64,000 bases of DNA. It comes from Novosphingobium sp. 9U (GTDB lineage Bacteria > Pseudomonadota > Alphaproteobacteria > Sphingomonadales > Sphingomonadaceae). Position numbers and translations under genes: made by a program. Below are positions 53,959 through 62,365 of the stretch, one piece after another. The stretch covers positions 124,001 to 188,000 of the forward strand of contig NZ_LR732488.1 of NCBI RefSeq assembly GCF_902506425.1. The letters are read 5' to 3'. The notes below the pieces were generated by a model. It was not told where the DNA came from. It saw nothing but the letters and a program-made list of their open reading frames with translations, and did no database searches. Position 1 is the stretch's first letter. Each line of letters begins with the position of its first letter.

Positions 53959-55365
53959 ATGAATTTCCCCGCCAAGCCCGAGTACAGCCATGAGACCGGC
54001 TTCGTCGTCTACCCCGACGCAAAGCCCGGCGATCCCGGGGCCAAGGCCCCCTTCATCGATCATGGGGGCAACCCGGTCAGCCCCTTGCGCTACTACTCGA
54101 AGGAAGAGGCCGAGCTCGAGTGGGAGGGGATGTGGACCAAGACCTGGCAGTTCGCCGGCCTGACCCACGACCTGCAGGAAGTCGGCGACTACTTCATGAT
54201 CGAGATCGGCCGCGAGTCGATCATCGTCGTGCGCACCGAGGAAGGTGACGAGGGCGTTCGCGCCTACTTCAACGTCTGCCCGCACCGCGGCAACCGCGTC
54301 GTGAACCAGCGCTTCGGCAGCCTGGGTGAGCGCGGCTGCTTCATGTGCGACTTCCATGGCTGGAAGTTTGATCGGGACGGTAAGAACGTCGAGATCAAGG
54401 ACGAGCTGCTGTTCCGCAAGGAGACCATCGCCCACCGGCCTGGCCTCAAGGAGATGCGCTGCGGCGTCTGGAACACGATGGTGTTCATCAGCATGGCCGA
54501 CGAGGGCATCACCCTGGCCGAGCACCTCAACGTCATGACCGAGCACATGGCGGTGTTCCCGCTCGACAAGTTCCGCATCATCGGTGACTTCGAGACGGTC
54601 TGGGATGCCAACTGGAAGACCGCTCTCGATGCGTTCATCGAGTTCTACCATGCCGACGAGGTTCACCCCGAAGTCATTCCGTTCTCGGCCACTCACGAGA
54701 CTCAGTACGATCTTTATGCAAATGGCCTCAGCCGGATGATCATCCCTTACGGCTTCGTATCGGGTCGGCACGAGGATCAGGACGCGGTCAATCCGTTCCT
54801 CCAGATGTACGTCCAGTTCTTCGGCGGCAACCCTGATGATTATGCCGAGGTGAAGGGTTACGAGTACTGGAAGGCGCTGGCAGATGCCAAGCGCAAGTGG
54901 GCAGCGCGCCACGGTTATTCCGACTTCTTCGATCAGCTCGACGATCGTCGCGTCACCGACGATTGGAACTATTTTGTGTTTCCAAACATCACGGTGAACT
55001 ACTTCGCCGAGGCGCTGCTGATTCAGATCTTCCGCCCGCATCCGACCGATCCGGAGAAGAGCTTCTACCGCGCGATCTCGCTCAACCTGCCGGTGCCCGG
55101 TACGCAGGAGTGCGTGATCGACATCGCTTCGATCGGTCCTGAGGCGACTTCGGCTCCAGGCTGGGATGGCTCCGAGCGACCGGAGGTGCGGTCGCCGCAG
55201 ACGCTGGAGGAATTCGGTGCCGTGCTCGCCCAGGACGCGCTGCGCGTGCCGCTGGTTCAGAAGGGTATCCGCAGCAAGGCGTTCACGGCAATCCTGCTAG
55301 GCGACTCTGAGAGCCGCATCCGTCACTATCATGCGGAGATCGACAAATATCTCGGCCGCCGGTAA
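53959..55365 (+). CDS. Rieske aromatic-ring-hydroxylating-type oxygenase alpha subunit
   Basis: A 468-residue oxygenase. [2Fe-2S] ligands Cys107, His109, Cys130 and His133 (VCPHRGN ... CDFHGWKF) precede the mononuclear iron site in EFYHADEVHPEV. SPLRYYSKEEAELEWEGMWT is the common N-terminal lead. Similar in plan to the oxygenase at 24592 but with a longer spacing between the cluster motifs. No beta subunit is adjacent. ATG follows GAGAGGCACA. It is followed by a TetR gene on the same strand. Confidence 0.92.
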   Translation: MNFPAKPEYSHETGFVVYPDAKPGDPGAKAPFIDHGGNPVSPLRYYSKEEAELEWEGMWTKTWQFAGLTHDLQEVGDYFMIEIGRESIIVVRTEEGDEGVRAYFNVCPHRGNRVVNQRFGSLGERGCFMCDFHGWKFDRDGKNVEIKDELLFRKETIAHRPGLKEMRCGVWNTMVFISMADEGITLAEHLNVMTEHMAVFPLDKFRIIGDFETVWDANWKTALDAFIEFYHADEVHPEVIPFSATHETQYDLYANGLSRMIIPYGFVSGRHEDQDAVNPFLQMYVQFFGGNPDDYAEVKGYEYWKALADAKRKWAARHGYSDFFDQLDDRRVTDDWNYFVFPNITVNYFAEALLIQIFRPHPTDPEKSFYRAISLNLPVPGTQECVIDIASIGPEATSAPGWDGSERPEVRSPQTLEEFGAVLAQDALRVPLVQKGIRSKAFTAILLGDSESRIRHYHAEIDKYLGRR

Positions 55366-55439
55366 GTCTCGCGAGGCCGAAGAAGCTTGCAAAAGCTGGC
55401 ACTTCGGCCGTGAGCGAAGCAGTCGCGAAAGGAACACGA

Positions 55440-56168
55440 ATGGTCGCTGTGCGCGGTCAGAAACGACCGGAACCGGAGACCACCGACAGCCGCTTGGCGG
55501 GCGAGGTGTTGCCGCGCCCGTCCACGCGGGACCTGATCCTCACCGCCAGTCGCGACTTGTTCAATCTGGAGGGCTTCGACGGCACCTCGATCGCGATGAT
55601 CTGTGAGCGGATCGGCATCATGTCGGGAAATCTGACGTATTACTTTCCCAAGAAGCGCCACATCGTACTAGCGTTGAAGGACGCGTTCGACCAGGAAATC
55701 AGCGGCTTGCAATCGCAGTTGCTGACCGAGCTGCTGACCGGCGCGAAGGTGCCTTCGCCGGCGGAGAGCCACCGCCTGCTGCGCTCGATGCTGGAGATCA
55801 TCTGGAACTATCGGTTCTTCTTCACCTCAATGATGTCGCTCCATCGCCTCGACTCAGGGCTGGTAGAGGCATTCCGAAAGGTTGAACACCAGGCGCGCAT
55901 GGGCTTGTCGCAGATCGTCCAGCGCGGCGTGAACGAGCAATCGATCAAGCCGCTGCGTTATCCCAACTCGCCCTCGGCTCTGGCTGACAACATCTGGTAC
56001 CTAATGTGGGGCTGCATGTTTTTTCAGAAGGCGCGCGACAAGGATCTTGAGCCTGACAAGGCGGGTGTGATGAACACCTGCCTGCTGCAGCTGGGGGCGC
56101 TGATCGAGCCGCTCGTTACGGACGAGTTCATGGCCGACTACTGCGCCGAGGTTTCCCGCGGCAACTAA
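55440..56168 (+). CDS. TetR family transcriptional regulator
   Basis: About 242 residues. The DNA-binding domain is DLILTASRDLFNLEGFDGTS followed by IAMICERIGIMSGNLTYYFP, then a helical ligand domain. ATG at 55440 has AAGGA seven bases upstream; GTG at 55410 is less likely. Its domain is like that of the TetR at 45167, suggesting paralogues with similar operators. It lies 74 bases after the Rieske gene and probably controls it or the divergent mutase gene, and perhaps other CRTACTA-associated promoters. Confidence 0.88.
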   Translation: MVAVRGQKRPEPETTDSRLAGEVLPRPSTRDLILTASRDLFNLEGFDGTSIAMICERIGIMSGNLTYYFPKKRHIVLALKDAFDQEISGLQSQLLTELLTGAKVPSPAESHRLLRSMLEIIWNYRFFFTSMMSLHRLDSGLVEAFRKVEHQARMGLSQIVQRGVNEQSIKPLRYPNSPSALADNIWYLMWGCMFFQKARDKDLEPDKAGVMNTCLLQLGALIEPLVTDEFMADYCAEVSRGN

Positions 56169-56181
56169 CGAGCCGCAGGGC

Positions 56182-56448
56182 TCATCCGAGCGCGAACATC
56201 GTCAGCAGGACGCCGCCGACGACCAGCACCCATGCGCTATAGGCGAGCCGCAGCGGCAGCACTGCAGTCTCCAGCTCCATAAAGCGCATTCCGATCAGCC
56301 AAGCCTTCGCCATGGCGATGACGATCACGATCGACCCCGCAATCTGCGGCGCCAGCAGTGCCGGGTCCACCCAGGCGAGATAGGACAATGCGGTCGCGAC
56401 AAGGAGCAATGCCCAGGTCGTGATCGGTCGCTGGAGGATCGCAGTCAT
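56182..56448 (-). CDS. Cytochrome c oxidase subunit IV-like (NorF-like) membrane protein
   Basis: An 88-residue protein with three hydrophobic segments (TTWALLLVATALSYLAWV, IAGSIVIVIAMAKAWLIG, YSAWVLVVGGVLLTMFALG). The IAMAKAWLIGMRFMEL segment is typical of the prokaryotic subunit IV family and of NorF. It follows a subunit III-like gene by six bases. No catalytic subunit I or II is nearby. Confidence 0.8.
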   Translation of the reverse strand: MTAILQRPITTWALLLVATALSYLAWVDPALLAPQIAGSIVIVIAMAKAWLIGMRFMELETAVLPLRLAYSAWVLVVGGVLLTMFALG

Positions 56449-56454
56449 GGCGGC

Positions 56455-57039
56455 TCACCTGTGCAGGTAGAAGATGGCGAAGAGCACGACCCAGAGCACG
56501 TCGACCATGTGCCAGAACAGCGCACAGCATTCGGCCAGTGGCAGGTTCCGCGGCGATGTACCGCTGGGGGCGTGACGTACTATACGGCTCATGACGTGAA
56601 GCGCGACAAGGCCGACTATGACATGTACAAGGTGCATGCCGGTCAGCACGAAGTAGAACATGAAGAAGGTATTGGTGTCGGGAAGGAGGCCTTCGCCGCC
56701 CTTCTGATAGTACTCGACCGCTTTCACCACGACGAACATGAGGCCCAGCAGTTGTGCTCCGCGAACAAGGCGCAGTGCGCGTGCCGCTTCGTCGTGGCGC
56801 GCCGCTTCCAGCCCCAGCACGACCAGCAGCGAACTGGTGAGGAGGGCGATCGTGTTGAACAGGCCGAGGCCCTGGTTCAGCGCCGGCTGCGAGGCGTGGA
56901 ACAACGCGGGTTCCTGCATCCGGTAGTAGGCGACCGTCCCGAACAGCAGGGCGAATACGAATAGGTCGCCCATGATCATCACCCAGATGCCCGGCTCCCC
57001 AGGTATGCGGTCGCGCGGCGGTTCGGTATCGGCGGTCAA
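56455..57039 (-). CDS. Cytochrome c oxidase subunit III family (NorE-like) membrane protein
   Basis: A 194-residue protein with five membrane segments. GEPGIWVMIMGDLFVFALLF, TNTFFMFYFVLTGMHLVHVI and ALFWHMVDVLWVVLFAIFYL are signatures of the heme-copper oxidase subunit III/NorE family. Family members help assemble or stabilise oxidases or nitric-oxide reductases. Here the pair with the subunit IV-like protein is orphaned among catabolic genes. The region upstream has two CRTACTA sites, suggesting it is expressed with the catabolic regulon. Its role may not be respiratory. Confidence 0.87.
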   Translation of the reverse strand: MTADTEPPRDRIPGEPGIWVMIMGDLFVFALLFGTVAYYRMQEPALFHASQPALNQGLGLFNTIALLTSSLLVVLGLEAARHDEAARALRLVRGAQLLGLMFVVVKAVEYYQKGGEGLLPDTNTFFMFYFVLTGMHLVHVIVGLVALHVMSRIVRHAPSGTSPRNLPLAECCALFWHMVDVLWVVLFAIFYLHR

Positions 57040-57101
57040 GTCGGCGTTCCTCTCAATCCTGCGTTCGTGGCCCTGCTTGGGGCAACGGGAACGTAGCCAA
57101 G

Positions 57102-57108
57102 CATACTA
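57102..57108. promoter_or_regulatory. CRTACTA motif upstream of the NorE-like gene
   Basis: CATACTA in the context AAGCATACTAGTGTC, 63 bases before the NorE-like start at 57039. Confidence 0.45.
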
Positions 57109-57213
57109 GTGTCTCGGTCAAGGGCAATCCATCGTAAGCCAGCCCGCAGGGTCTCGTCCTTGTCTTCGTTCGTTCAAATACACGCTACATGCCACGCAGA
57201 AACGGTTTGCAAG

Positions 57214-57220
57214 CGTACTA
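57214..57220. promoter_or_regulatory. CRTACTA motif upstream of the SDR operon
   Basis: CGTACTA in the context AAGCGTACTAGAATCATGC, 73 bases before the SDR start at 57293. It is flanked by TTGCA and TGCAA arms (57207-57211 and 57226-57230 region). Confidence 0.45.
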
Positions 57221-57292
57221 GAATCATGCAAGTTGCCGGGCATTGTCTAGCGCAAGCGAAGGCATGGGAGCAACCATGCCGAAGGAGGGATG

Positions 57293-58195
57293 ATGAGTTT
57301 GCTGGAAGGTCGCGTCGCAATCGTTACGGGCGCCGGACGAGGTCTCGGACGCGCGCATGCGCTCAAGCTGGCCGAACAGGGCGCCAAGGTTATCGTCAAT
57401 GATCTCGGTTCCAGCGCCGCCGGCGAAGGTGCCGACCAAACGCCGGCGCAGGAAGTCGTCGCGGCGATCGAGGCGATGGGCGGCCAAGCGGCGGTGAACA
57501 CGTCCGATGTCTCCAACTGGAGCGATGCGCAGGAGATGGTGCAGCAGGCGATCGATACCTTCGGTCGGCTCGACATCCTGGTCAACAACGCCGGTATCCT
57601 GCGCGATCGCATGCTCGTGAACATGAGCGAGGACGAGTGGGACAGCGTCGTCAAGGTTCACCTGAAGGGTACGTTCGCGCCGCTGCACCATGCCGCCAAC
57701 TACTGGCGCCTCGAGTCCAAGGCCGGAAATCCCGTTGACGCTCGCGTGATCAACACGACCTCGCACTCGGCGCTGTTCGCCAACATCGGCCAGGCCAACT
57801 ATGCGGCCGCCAAGGGCGGGATCGCCACGCTGACGCAGCTCGCCGCGCGCGAACTGGCGCGCCTGGGCGTCACCGTCAACGCCATTGCGCCGCGTGCCGA
57901 GACGCGCATGACCGAAGGGTTGAGCAAGGGACAGAGCGAAGAGCGTATGGCGAAGCGCGATCCCGAATGGATCGCCGCGCTGGTCACATGGCTTGCCAGT
58001 CCGGAATCCAAGGAGGTTTCCGGCCGCGTGTTCGAAGCGTGGGGCTACGGATATTCCGTGATCGAAAGCTGGCAGCATGGCCCCCAGATGGAAGCCAGCC
58101 GCGATCCCACCACGATCGGCGAGGGCGTGAAGAAGATCGTCGGCTTCGCGCGCGCCAACGCCGGCATCGATCGCAACACCTGGCTCAATCCCTAA
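57293..58195 (+). CDS. SDR family oxidoreductase, MFE-2/HSD17B4-like
   Basis: A 300-residue SDR. VTGAGRGLGRAHALKLAEQG, VNDLGSSAAGEG, LVNNAGILRDRML, catalytic SHSA and ANYAAAKGG match the dehydrogenase domain of the multifunctional beta-oxidation enzyme type 2. ATG at 57293 is better spaced from AGGAGG than the one at 57290. It likely oxidises a 3-hydroxyacyl-CoA made by the MaoC hydratase at 62366. First gene of an operon with a free lipoyl protein and a fused acyl-CoA dehydrogenase. Close in type to the SDR at 28486. Confidence 0.9.
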   Translation: MSLLEGRVAIVTGAGRGLGRAHALKLAEQGAKVIVNDLGSSAAGEGADQTPAQEVVAAIEAMGGQAAVNTSDVSNWSDAQEMVQQAIDTFGRLDILVNNAGILRDRMLVNMSEDEWDSVVKVHLKGTFAPLHHAANYWRLESKAGNPVDARVINTTSHSALFANIGQANYAAAKGGIATLTQLAARELARLGVTVNAIAPRAETRMTEGLSKGQSEERMAKRDPEWIAALVTWLASPESKEVSGRVFEAWGYGYSVIESWQHGPQMEASRDPTTIGEGVKKIVGFARANAGIDRNTWLNP

Positions 58196-58207
58196 GGCGG
58201 CGGCATC

Positions 58208-58438
58208 ATGGCAACGGAAATCCTGCTGCCCAAGCTTGGGTTCTCGATGAACGAGGGAACCCTGGCCCGCTGGCTCGTGGCGGACGGCGGGGCAGTCACC
58301 GCCGGTCAGCCGCTGTTTGAGCTGGAGAGCGACAAGTCCACGCAAGAGGTCGATGCCGAGGTCTCGGGCACGCTGCGCATCATCGTGTTGGAGGGGGAGG
58401 CGCTCCCGGTCGGGACGGTCCTGGGCGAGATAATCTAA
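58208..58438 (+). CDS. Free-standing lipoyl/biotinyl-domain protein
   Basis: A 76-residue protein that is nothing but a lipoyl domain: EILLPKLGFSMNEGTLARWL, then ELESDKSTQEVDAEVSG with the modifiable Lys43, then VLEGEALPVGTVLGEII. Lys43 is in the same place as in the E2 at 11481-12800, but the DKST context suits a lipoyl rather than a biotinyl site. There is no catalytic domain. It lies 12 bases after the SDR and is co-directional with the fused dehydrogenase. It may serve as a mobile acyl or electron carrier; its E1/E3 partners are unknown. Confidence 0.88.
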   Translation: MATEILLPKLGFSMNEGTLARWLVADGGAVTAGQPLFELESDKSTQEVDAEVSGTLRIIVLEGEALPVGTVLGEII

Positions 58439-58528
58439 AAGCCTTTTCGTAAGAGGCAACGAATGAGGCCAGGTGGCCGGCGCCGCCGATCTTCCGGATC
58501 AAGGGCGCTTGTGGGAGAGTGCACCGCG

Positions 58529-60790
58529 ATGACCTTCGCCCAGACTGAGACGCAGATCATGCTGGCGGACATGGTCGGCCGGCTGCTTGCAGAGCGCAAC
58601 GAGTTCGAAGCACGCCGCCATCGGCTCTCGGCGCCGTTTCCGCAGCGCATGGCGCTCTGGCCCGAGCTGGCCGAACAGGGCATCCTGGGAGCCGCTTTCT
58701 CTGAGCAAAGCGGCGGCTTCGGCGGAGAGATGCGCGATTTGGCCACGGTAATGCAGGCGGTCGGACGTTATCTGGTGGTTGAACCGGTCGCAGCCAGTGC
58801 GATCGGCGGCTGGCTGCTCGCGCTGGCTGGGCACGACATCCCCGACGTAATCGCGGGCGAGCGTGTGATCGCCATCGCCCATGACGAGGGGCTCGATCCT
58901 TTCGCGACGCGCCGTATGACCGCGCGGCAAGAGGGCGATCGCTGGCTGCTCGACGGGATGAAGCCCGCCGTGCGCCATGCCGATCTCGCGACTTCGCTCC
59001 TGGTGACGGCCGAAGCGGCGGGCGAGACGATTTGCCTATTGGTCGCGCCGACGGCATTGGGTCTGTCCTTCGACACCACGCGTCTGATCGATGCGTCGTC
59101 CGCGGCGACGCTGACGTTCGATGCGGTGGAGGCAACCCGTCTCGAGCTGCCACCGGGTGCGATCGAGACTGCCTTAGCGCGCTATGCCTGCGCGCTGGCG
59201 GCGGAGGCGGTGGCGATCGCCGCAACGCTGTGCGAGAAGACCTTCGCCTATCTCGGCACCCGCAAGCAGTTCGGCGTGCCGCTTGCGACGTTCCAGGCGC
59301 TGCAGCATCGCGCGGCGGACATGAAGATCGTAACCGAGGCAGCGCGTGCGCTCACCGACCGCGCCATCGCCGCGCTCGACGCCGGCGAGGGCCTGGCGCT
59401 CGCCAGCGCGGCGAAGGCGCTGGCGGACGATGCCGGCTTGCGGGTCGGCCACGAGGCCGTGCAGCTGCATGGTGGCATGGGCGTGTCCGACGAACTCGAC
59501 ATCAGTCACTCCATGCGGCGCCTCGCGGCGATCCGCGCCACGCTGGGCAACGCTGCGAGCCACCGCCGGCGCTTCGCCGCCTTGTCCGGTGACGCGGTGA
59601 TCGCCGACGAAGATGGCCTCGGCGGCTTTCGCGCGGAAGTGCGGGCTTTCGTGCGTGAACAGCTCCCGCCGGAGATCCGTGCGAAGGGCGAGAAGGGTCT
59701 GGAGTTCTCCAAGCAGGATTTCGTCGCCTGGCAGAAGCTCTTGCGCGACAAGGGCTGGTTCGCCGCTGCATGGCCGACCGATTTTGGTGGGCAGGGGTGG
59801 GATCTCTCGCGCCAACTCGCGTTCGTTCAGGAGGCGGGACACGCCGGCGCGCCGATGATCATGCCCTATGGCGTGAACATGGTCGGCCCGGTGATCTACA
59901 CCTTCGGCTCGGCCGAGCAGCAGGCCCGGCACTTGCCCGGCATCCTCCTCAGCGACGTATGGTGGTGCCAGGGCTACTCGGAGCCCAACGCCGGTTCCGA
60001 CCTCGCCTCGCTCAAGACCACGGCGGTGCGCGACGGTGACCACTACGTCGTCAACGGCACCAAGATGTGGACCACCGAGGCGCACTGGGCCGACTGGATG
60101 CACTGCCTGGTGCGCACCGATCGCGAGGCGAAGCCGCAGGCAGGTATTTCGTTCCTGCTGATCGACATGACCACGCCGGGCATCGACGTGCGTCCGATCG
60201 TCACCATCGACGGCCAGCATCACACCAACCAGGTGTTCTTCGACGATGTGCGCGTCCCGGTCGAGAACCTGGTCGGTCACGAGGGGCAGGGCTGGGCGAT
60301 CGCCAAGTTCCTGCTCGCCAACGAGCGCGTGTCGATAGCCGACACCGGGCCCAAGCTAAAGCTGCTCGACGATATCAAGGCGATGTTCGGCGTGCTCGAG
60401 CAAAGCGAAGGCGCGACGGCGCAGGTGGCTCTCATCGCCGATCGCCTGGCGGACGCCGAAGTGCAGCTCACCGCGCTTTGTGCCATGGAGCAGGACTATG
60501 TCCGCGCGTGGCAGCAAGGTGCAAGCCGCGATGGACCGGAGGCTTCGTTCCTCAAGGTGCGCGGCACCGAGATCTTGCAGGAGCTGTCGGAGATCGCCCT
60601 TGCCATCGAGGGGCCGCTCGGCGCGGTGCACGATCCGGCTGACCTGCACCTGGCGCCGGGGGCGACGCTCTCGCCACTGCAGCGTGCCAGCGCAATGGCG
60701 CATCACTATCTCTATGGCCGCTGCTGGTCGATCTTCGGCGGCACCAACGAGATCCAGCGTGGACTGATCGCCCGCTCCGTCCTGGGTTGA
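58529..60790 (+). CDS. Tandem-fused acyl-CoA dehydrogenase (two ACAD domains)
   Basis: A 753-residue protein with two ACAD units. First half from MTFAQTETQIMLADMVGRLL through TRKQFGVPLATFQALQHRAA and QLHGGMGVS; second half from KGWFAAAWPTDFGGQGW, GYSEPNAGSDLASLK, to FGGTNEIQRGLIARSVL. The Glu of the MCAD 'EGT' motif is Gly. Same architecture as the protein at 22248. ATG at 58529 has GGGAGAG upstream. It is 90 bases after the lipoyl gene and followed by a strong hairpin. Likely oxidises an acyl-CoA attached to a bulky group. Confidence 0.9.
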   Translation: MTFAQTETQIMLADMVGRLLAERNEFEARRHRLSAPFPQRMALWPELAEQGILGAAFSEQSGGFGGEMRDLATVMQAVGRYLVVEPVAASAIGGWLLALAGHDIPDVIAGERVIAIAHDEGLDPFATRRMTARQEGDRWLLDGMKPAVRHADLATSLLVTAEAAGETICLLVAPTALGLSFDTTRLIDASSAATLTFDAVEATRLELPPGAIETALARYACALAAEAVAIAATLCEKTFAYLGTRKQFGVPLATFQALQHRAADMKIVTEAARALTDRAIAALDAGEGLALASAAKALADDAGLRVGHEAVQLHGGMGVSDELDISHSMRRLAAIRATLGNAASHRRRFAALSGDAVIADEDGLGGFRAEVRAFVREQLPPEIRAKGEKGLEFSKQDFVAWQKLLRDKGWFAAAWPTDFGGQGWDLSRQLAFVQEAGHAGAPMIMPYGVNMVGPVIYTFGSAEQQARHLPGILLSDVWWCQGYSEPNAGSDLASLKTTAVRDGDHYVVNGTKMWTTEAHWADWMHCLVRTDREAKPQAGISFLLIDMTTPGIDVRPIVTIDGQHHTNQVFFDDVRVPVENLVGHEGQGWAIAKFLLANERVSIADTGPKLKLLDDIKAMFGVLEQSEGATAQVALIADRLADAEVQLTALCAMEQDYVRAWQQGASRDGPEASFLKVRGTEILQELSEIALAIEGPLGAVHDPADLHLAPGATLSPLQRASAMAHHYLYGRCWSIFGGTNEIQRGLIARSVLG

Positions 60791-60813
60791 ACGTCCGACA
60801 GTAGGCACGAAAG

Positions 60814-60847
60814 AAGGCCGGGAGCGGTGACGTTCCCGGCCTTTCTT
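60814..60847. terminator. Bidirectional terminator after the fused dehydrogenase
   Basis: AAGGCCGGGA (60814-60823) pairs perfectly with TCCCGGCCTT (60834-60843) around a ten-base loop, followed by TCTT. It is 23 bases past the plus-strand stop and 20 bases before the stop of the convergent minus-strand gene. Confidence 0.8.
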
Positions 60848-60866
60848 GTTGGCGCGTGCCGTTTGC

Positions 60867-61682
60867 TCAGGCGGTGGCAGGCACTGCCCGGCGCGGTGCG
60901 CTGGTCTGCGCAACGCGGCGGGCTTGAGGTACGCCGGCCATCTTCAGCGCGGCCCAGATCGTCACGATCGAACCGATGGCCGCCGTCGCCGCCGCGAGGT
61001 AGAGCACCGGCTGCGAAACCGCGGGCGTCGCATGGCGGGCCGAGAGGTAGAGGAAGCCGCTGCCAAACGAATTAGCGGCGAACGCCCAGGACACCGGGAA
61101 CAGCAGCAGGAGGTTCTTCCACCCGTCGAGGTGCGGTTTGAGCTTGAAGATGATGATCGCTCCCAACGTCGGCGGCACGCCGTTCACGATGGCGACGAAG
61201 ATCGGATAGTTGAGGATGTAGAAGGGCTGGTTGTCCTGGTAGTTATAGAGCCCGACCGCGTTGATGTAGAATTCCTCAGCGAGGCCAGCCAGGAGCACCT
61301 CGACGGCGAACATCGCCATCATGTTCTTGATCGTCCAGCCGCTCTCCAGGCGATGCCAGTACCATACGGTGTTGGCGCCATAATAGGCGATGTAGATGAC
61401 CGGCAGCCATAGCGGCACGTGAATGCCGTAGGTGGTGAACGCGCCGAGCTGGCCCTGCTCGAAGAACCATAGGCCATAGAGGTGATCGTAAAGCGGTTCC
61501 TGCAGGCAGGTGATCAGTCCGCCCACGACCACGATCATCGGCCACCAGATCCGCTTGGCCATGCAATAGCGGACGACCAGCCCGACGCTGACCACCGCGA
61601 TCGCAATCGTGACCCATAACGCGATCATCTCGTTGGGTTGCGGGACCAGATGGTCCTGCGCGAAACTTTGTACGGGGGCCAT
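60867..61682 (-). CDS. Polytopic membrane protein, AveC-neighbour type (second copy)
   Basis: A 271-residue protein with about seven hydrophobic segments (ALWVTIAIAVVSVGLVVRYC, WWPMIVVVGGLITCLQEPLY, VPLWLPVIYIAYYGANTVWY). Motifs EPLYD, VPLWLPVIYIAYYG and VEVLLAGLAEEF parallel those of the protein at 40871. ATG follows GAGAGGAGAGCGATT. A basic C-terminal tail (ARRVAQTSAPRR) is cytoplasmic. No known family. Divergent from a TetR gene with a CRTACTA-type site between. Confidence 0.72.
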   Translation of the reverse strand: MAPVQSFAQDHLVPQPNEMIALWVTIAIAVVSVGLVVRYCMAKRIWWPMIVVVGGLITCLQEPLYDHLYGLWFFEQGQLGAFTTYGIHVPLWLPVIYIAYYGANTVWYWHRLESGWTIKNMMAMFAVEVLLAGLAEEFYINAVGLYNYQDNQPFYILNYPIFVAIVNGVPPTLGAIIIFKLKPHLDGWKNLLLLFPVSWAFAANSFGSGFLYLSARHATPAVSQPVLYLAAATAAIGSIVTIWAALKMAGVPQARRVAQTSAPRRAVPATA

Positions 61683-61719
61683 AATCGCTCTCCTCTCGGC
61701 TGGGCCAGTTGGTTCGCAT

Positions 61720-61726
61720 TAGTACG
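61720..61726. promoter_or_regulatory. CRTACTA motif (reverse orientation)
   Basis: TAGTACG, the complement of CGTACTA, inside GCATTAGTACGATCGTG. It lies 38 bases from the membrane-protein start and 60 bases before the TetR start. Confidence 0.45.
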
Positions 61727-61785
61727 ATCGTGTGCGGAATGTCAACCGCTGTTTACATGCTGCGCTGCAGTGCTATGATCCGGCG

Positions 61786-62361
61786 ATGAAAGCTCAGACT
61801 AAGATCAAGAATGCCGCCGCGACGCGCGAGGCGATCCTGCTCGCCGCACGAGAGCTCTTCGCTGCCGAGAGTTTCGAAGCAGTCGGCATGCGCGATGTCG
61901 CGCGTGCGGCCGACGTGAACGTCGCACTGGTCAGCCGCTACTTCGGGTCCAAGGAGGAGCTTTTCGGCAAGGTCCTTCTGGAGCGCGGTAAGGAGCCATG
62001 GTTTGGAGGGGCGCGCACCGCTTGCGAGCTTGCCGCCTGGCTCGGCAACCTGGCGATGTCGGACGGGGCGGACGATCACCGCGCTGACCTGGAGCGTCTG
62101 TACATCATCCTGCGCTCGGCCTCGTCCCCCGCGACCGCGCGGGTGATCAACGAGGCCTTCGTCGAGGACGTGTTCAACCCGCTTGCCGGCCTGCTGGGCG
62201 CGCCAGACGGGGAAGTGCGCGCCGGTCTGGCGCTAATTCTGGTGATCGGCACTACCGTGCTGAACGGCATCCTCAGCGTGCAGCCGATTAGTGAGGAGCT
62301 GCGCGAGACAGGCCGCCAGCGACTGGTCTCGTTGATTGAGCAGGCACTGGCAGCGAGGTGA
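61786..62361 (+). CDS. TetR family transcriptional regulator
   Basis: About 191 residues. AILLAARELFAAESFEAVGM followed by RDVARAADVNVALVSRYFGS is a canonical TetR helix-turn-helix. ATG at 61786 gives the normal family length; the longer frame from 61732 would run through the operator-like region. It is convergent with the MaoC gene (four-base gap between stops). A likely local repressor of the divergent membrane-protein gene and perhaps more of the regulon. Confidence 0.88.
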   Translation: MKAQTKIKNAAATREAILLAARELFAAESFEAVGMRDVARAADVNVALVSRYFGSKEELFGKVLLERGKEPWFGGARTACELAAWLGNLAMSDGADDHRADLERLYIILRSASSPATARVINEAFVEDVFNPLAGLLGAPDGEVRAGLALILVIGTTVLNGILSVQPISEELRETGRQRLVSLIEQALAAR

Positions 62362-62365
62362 CGGG

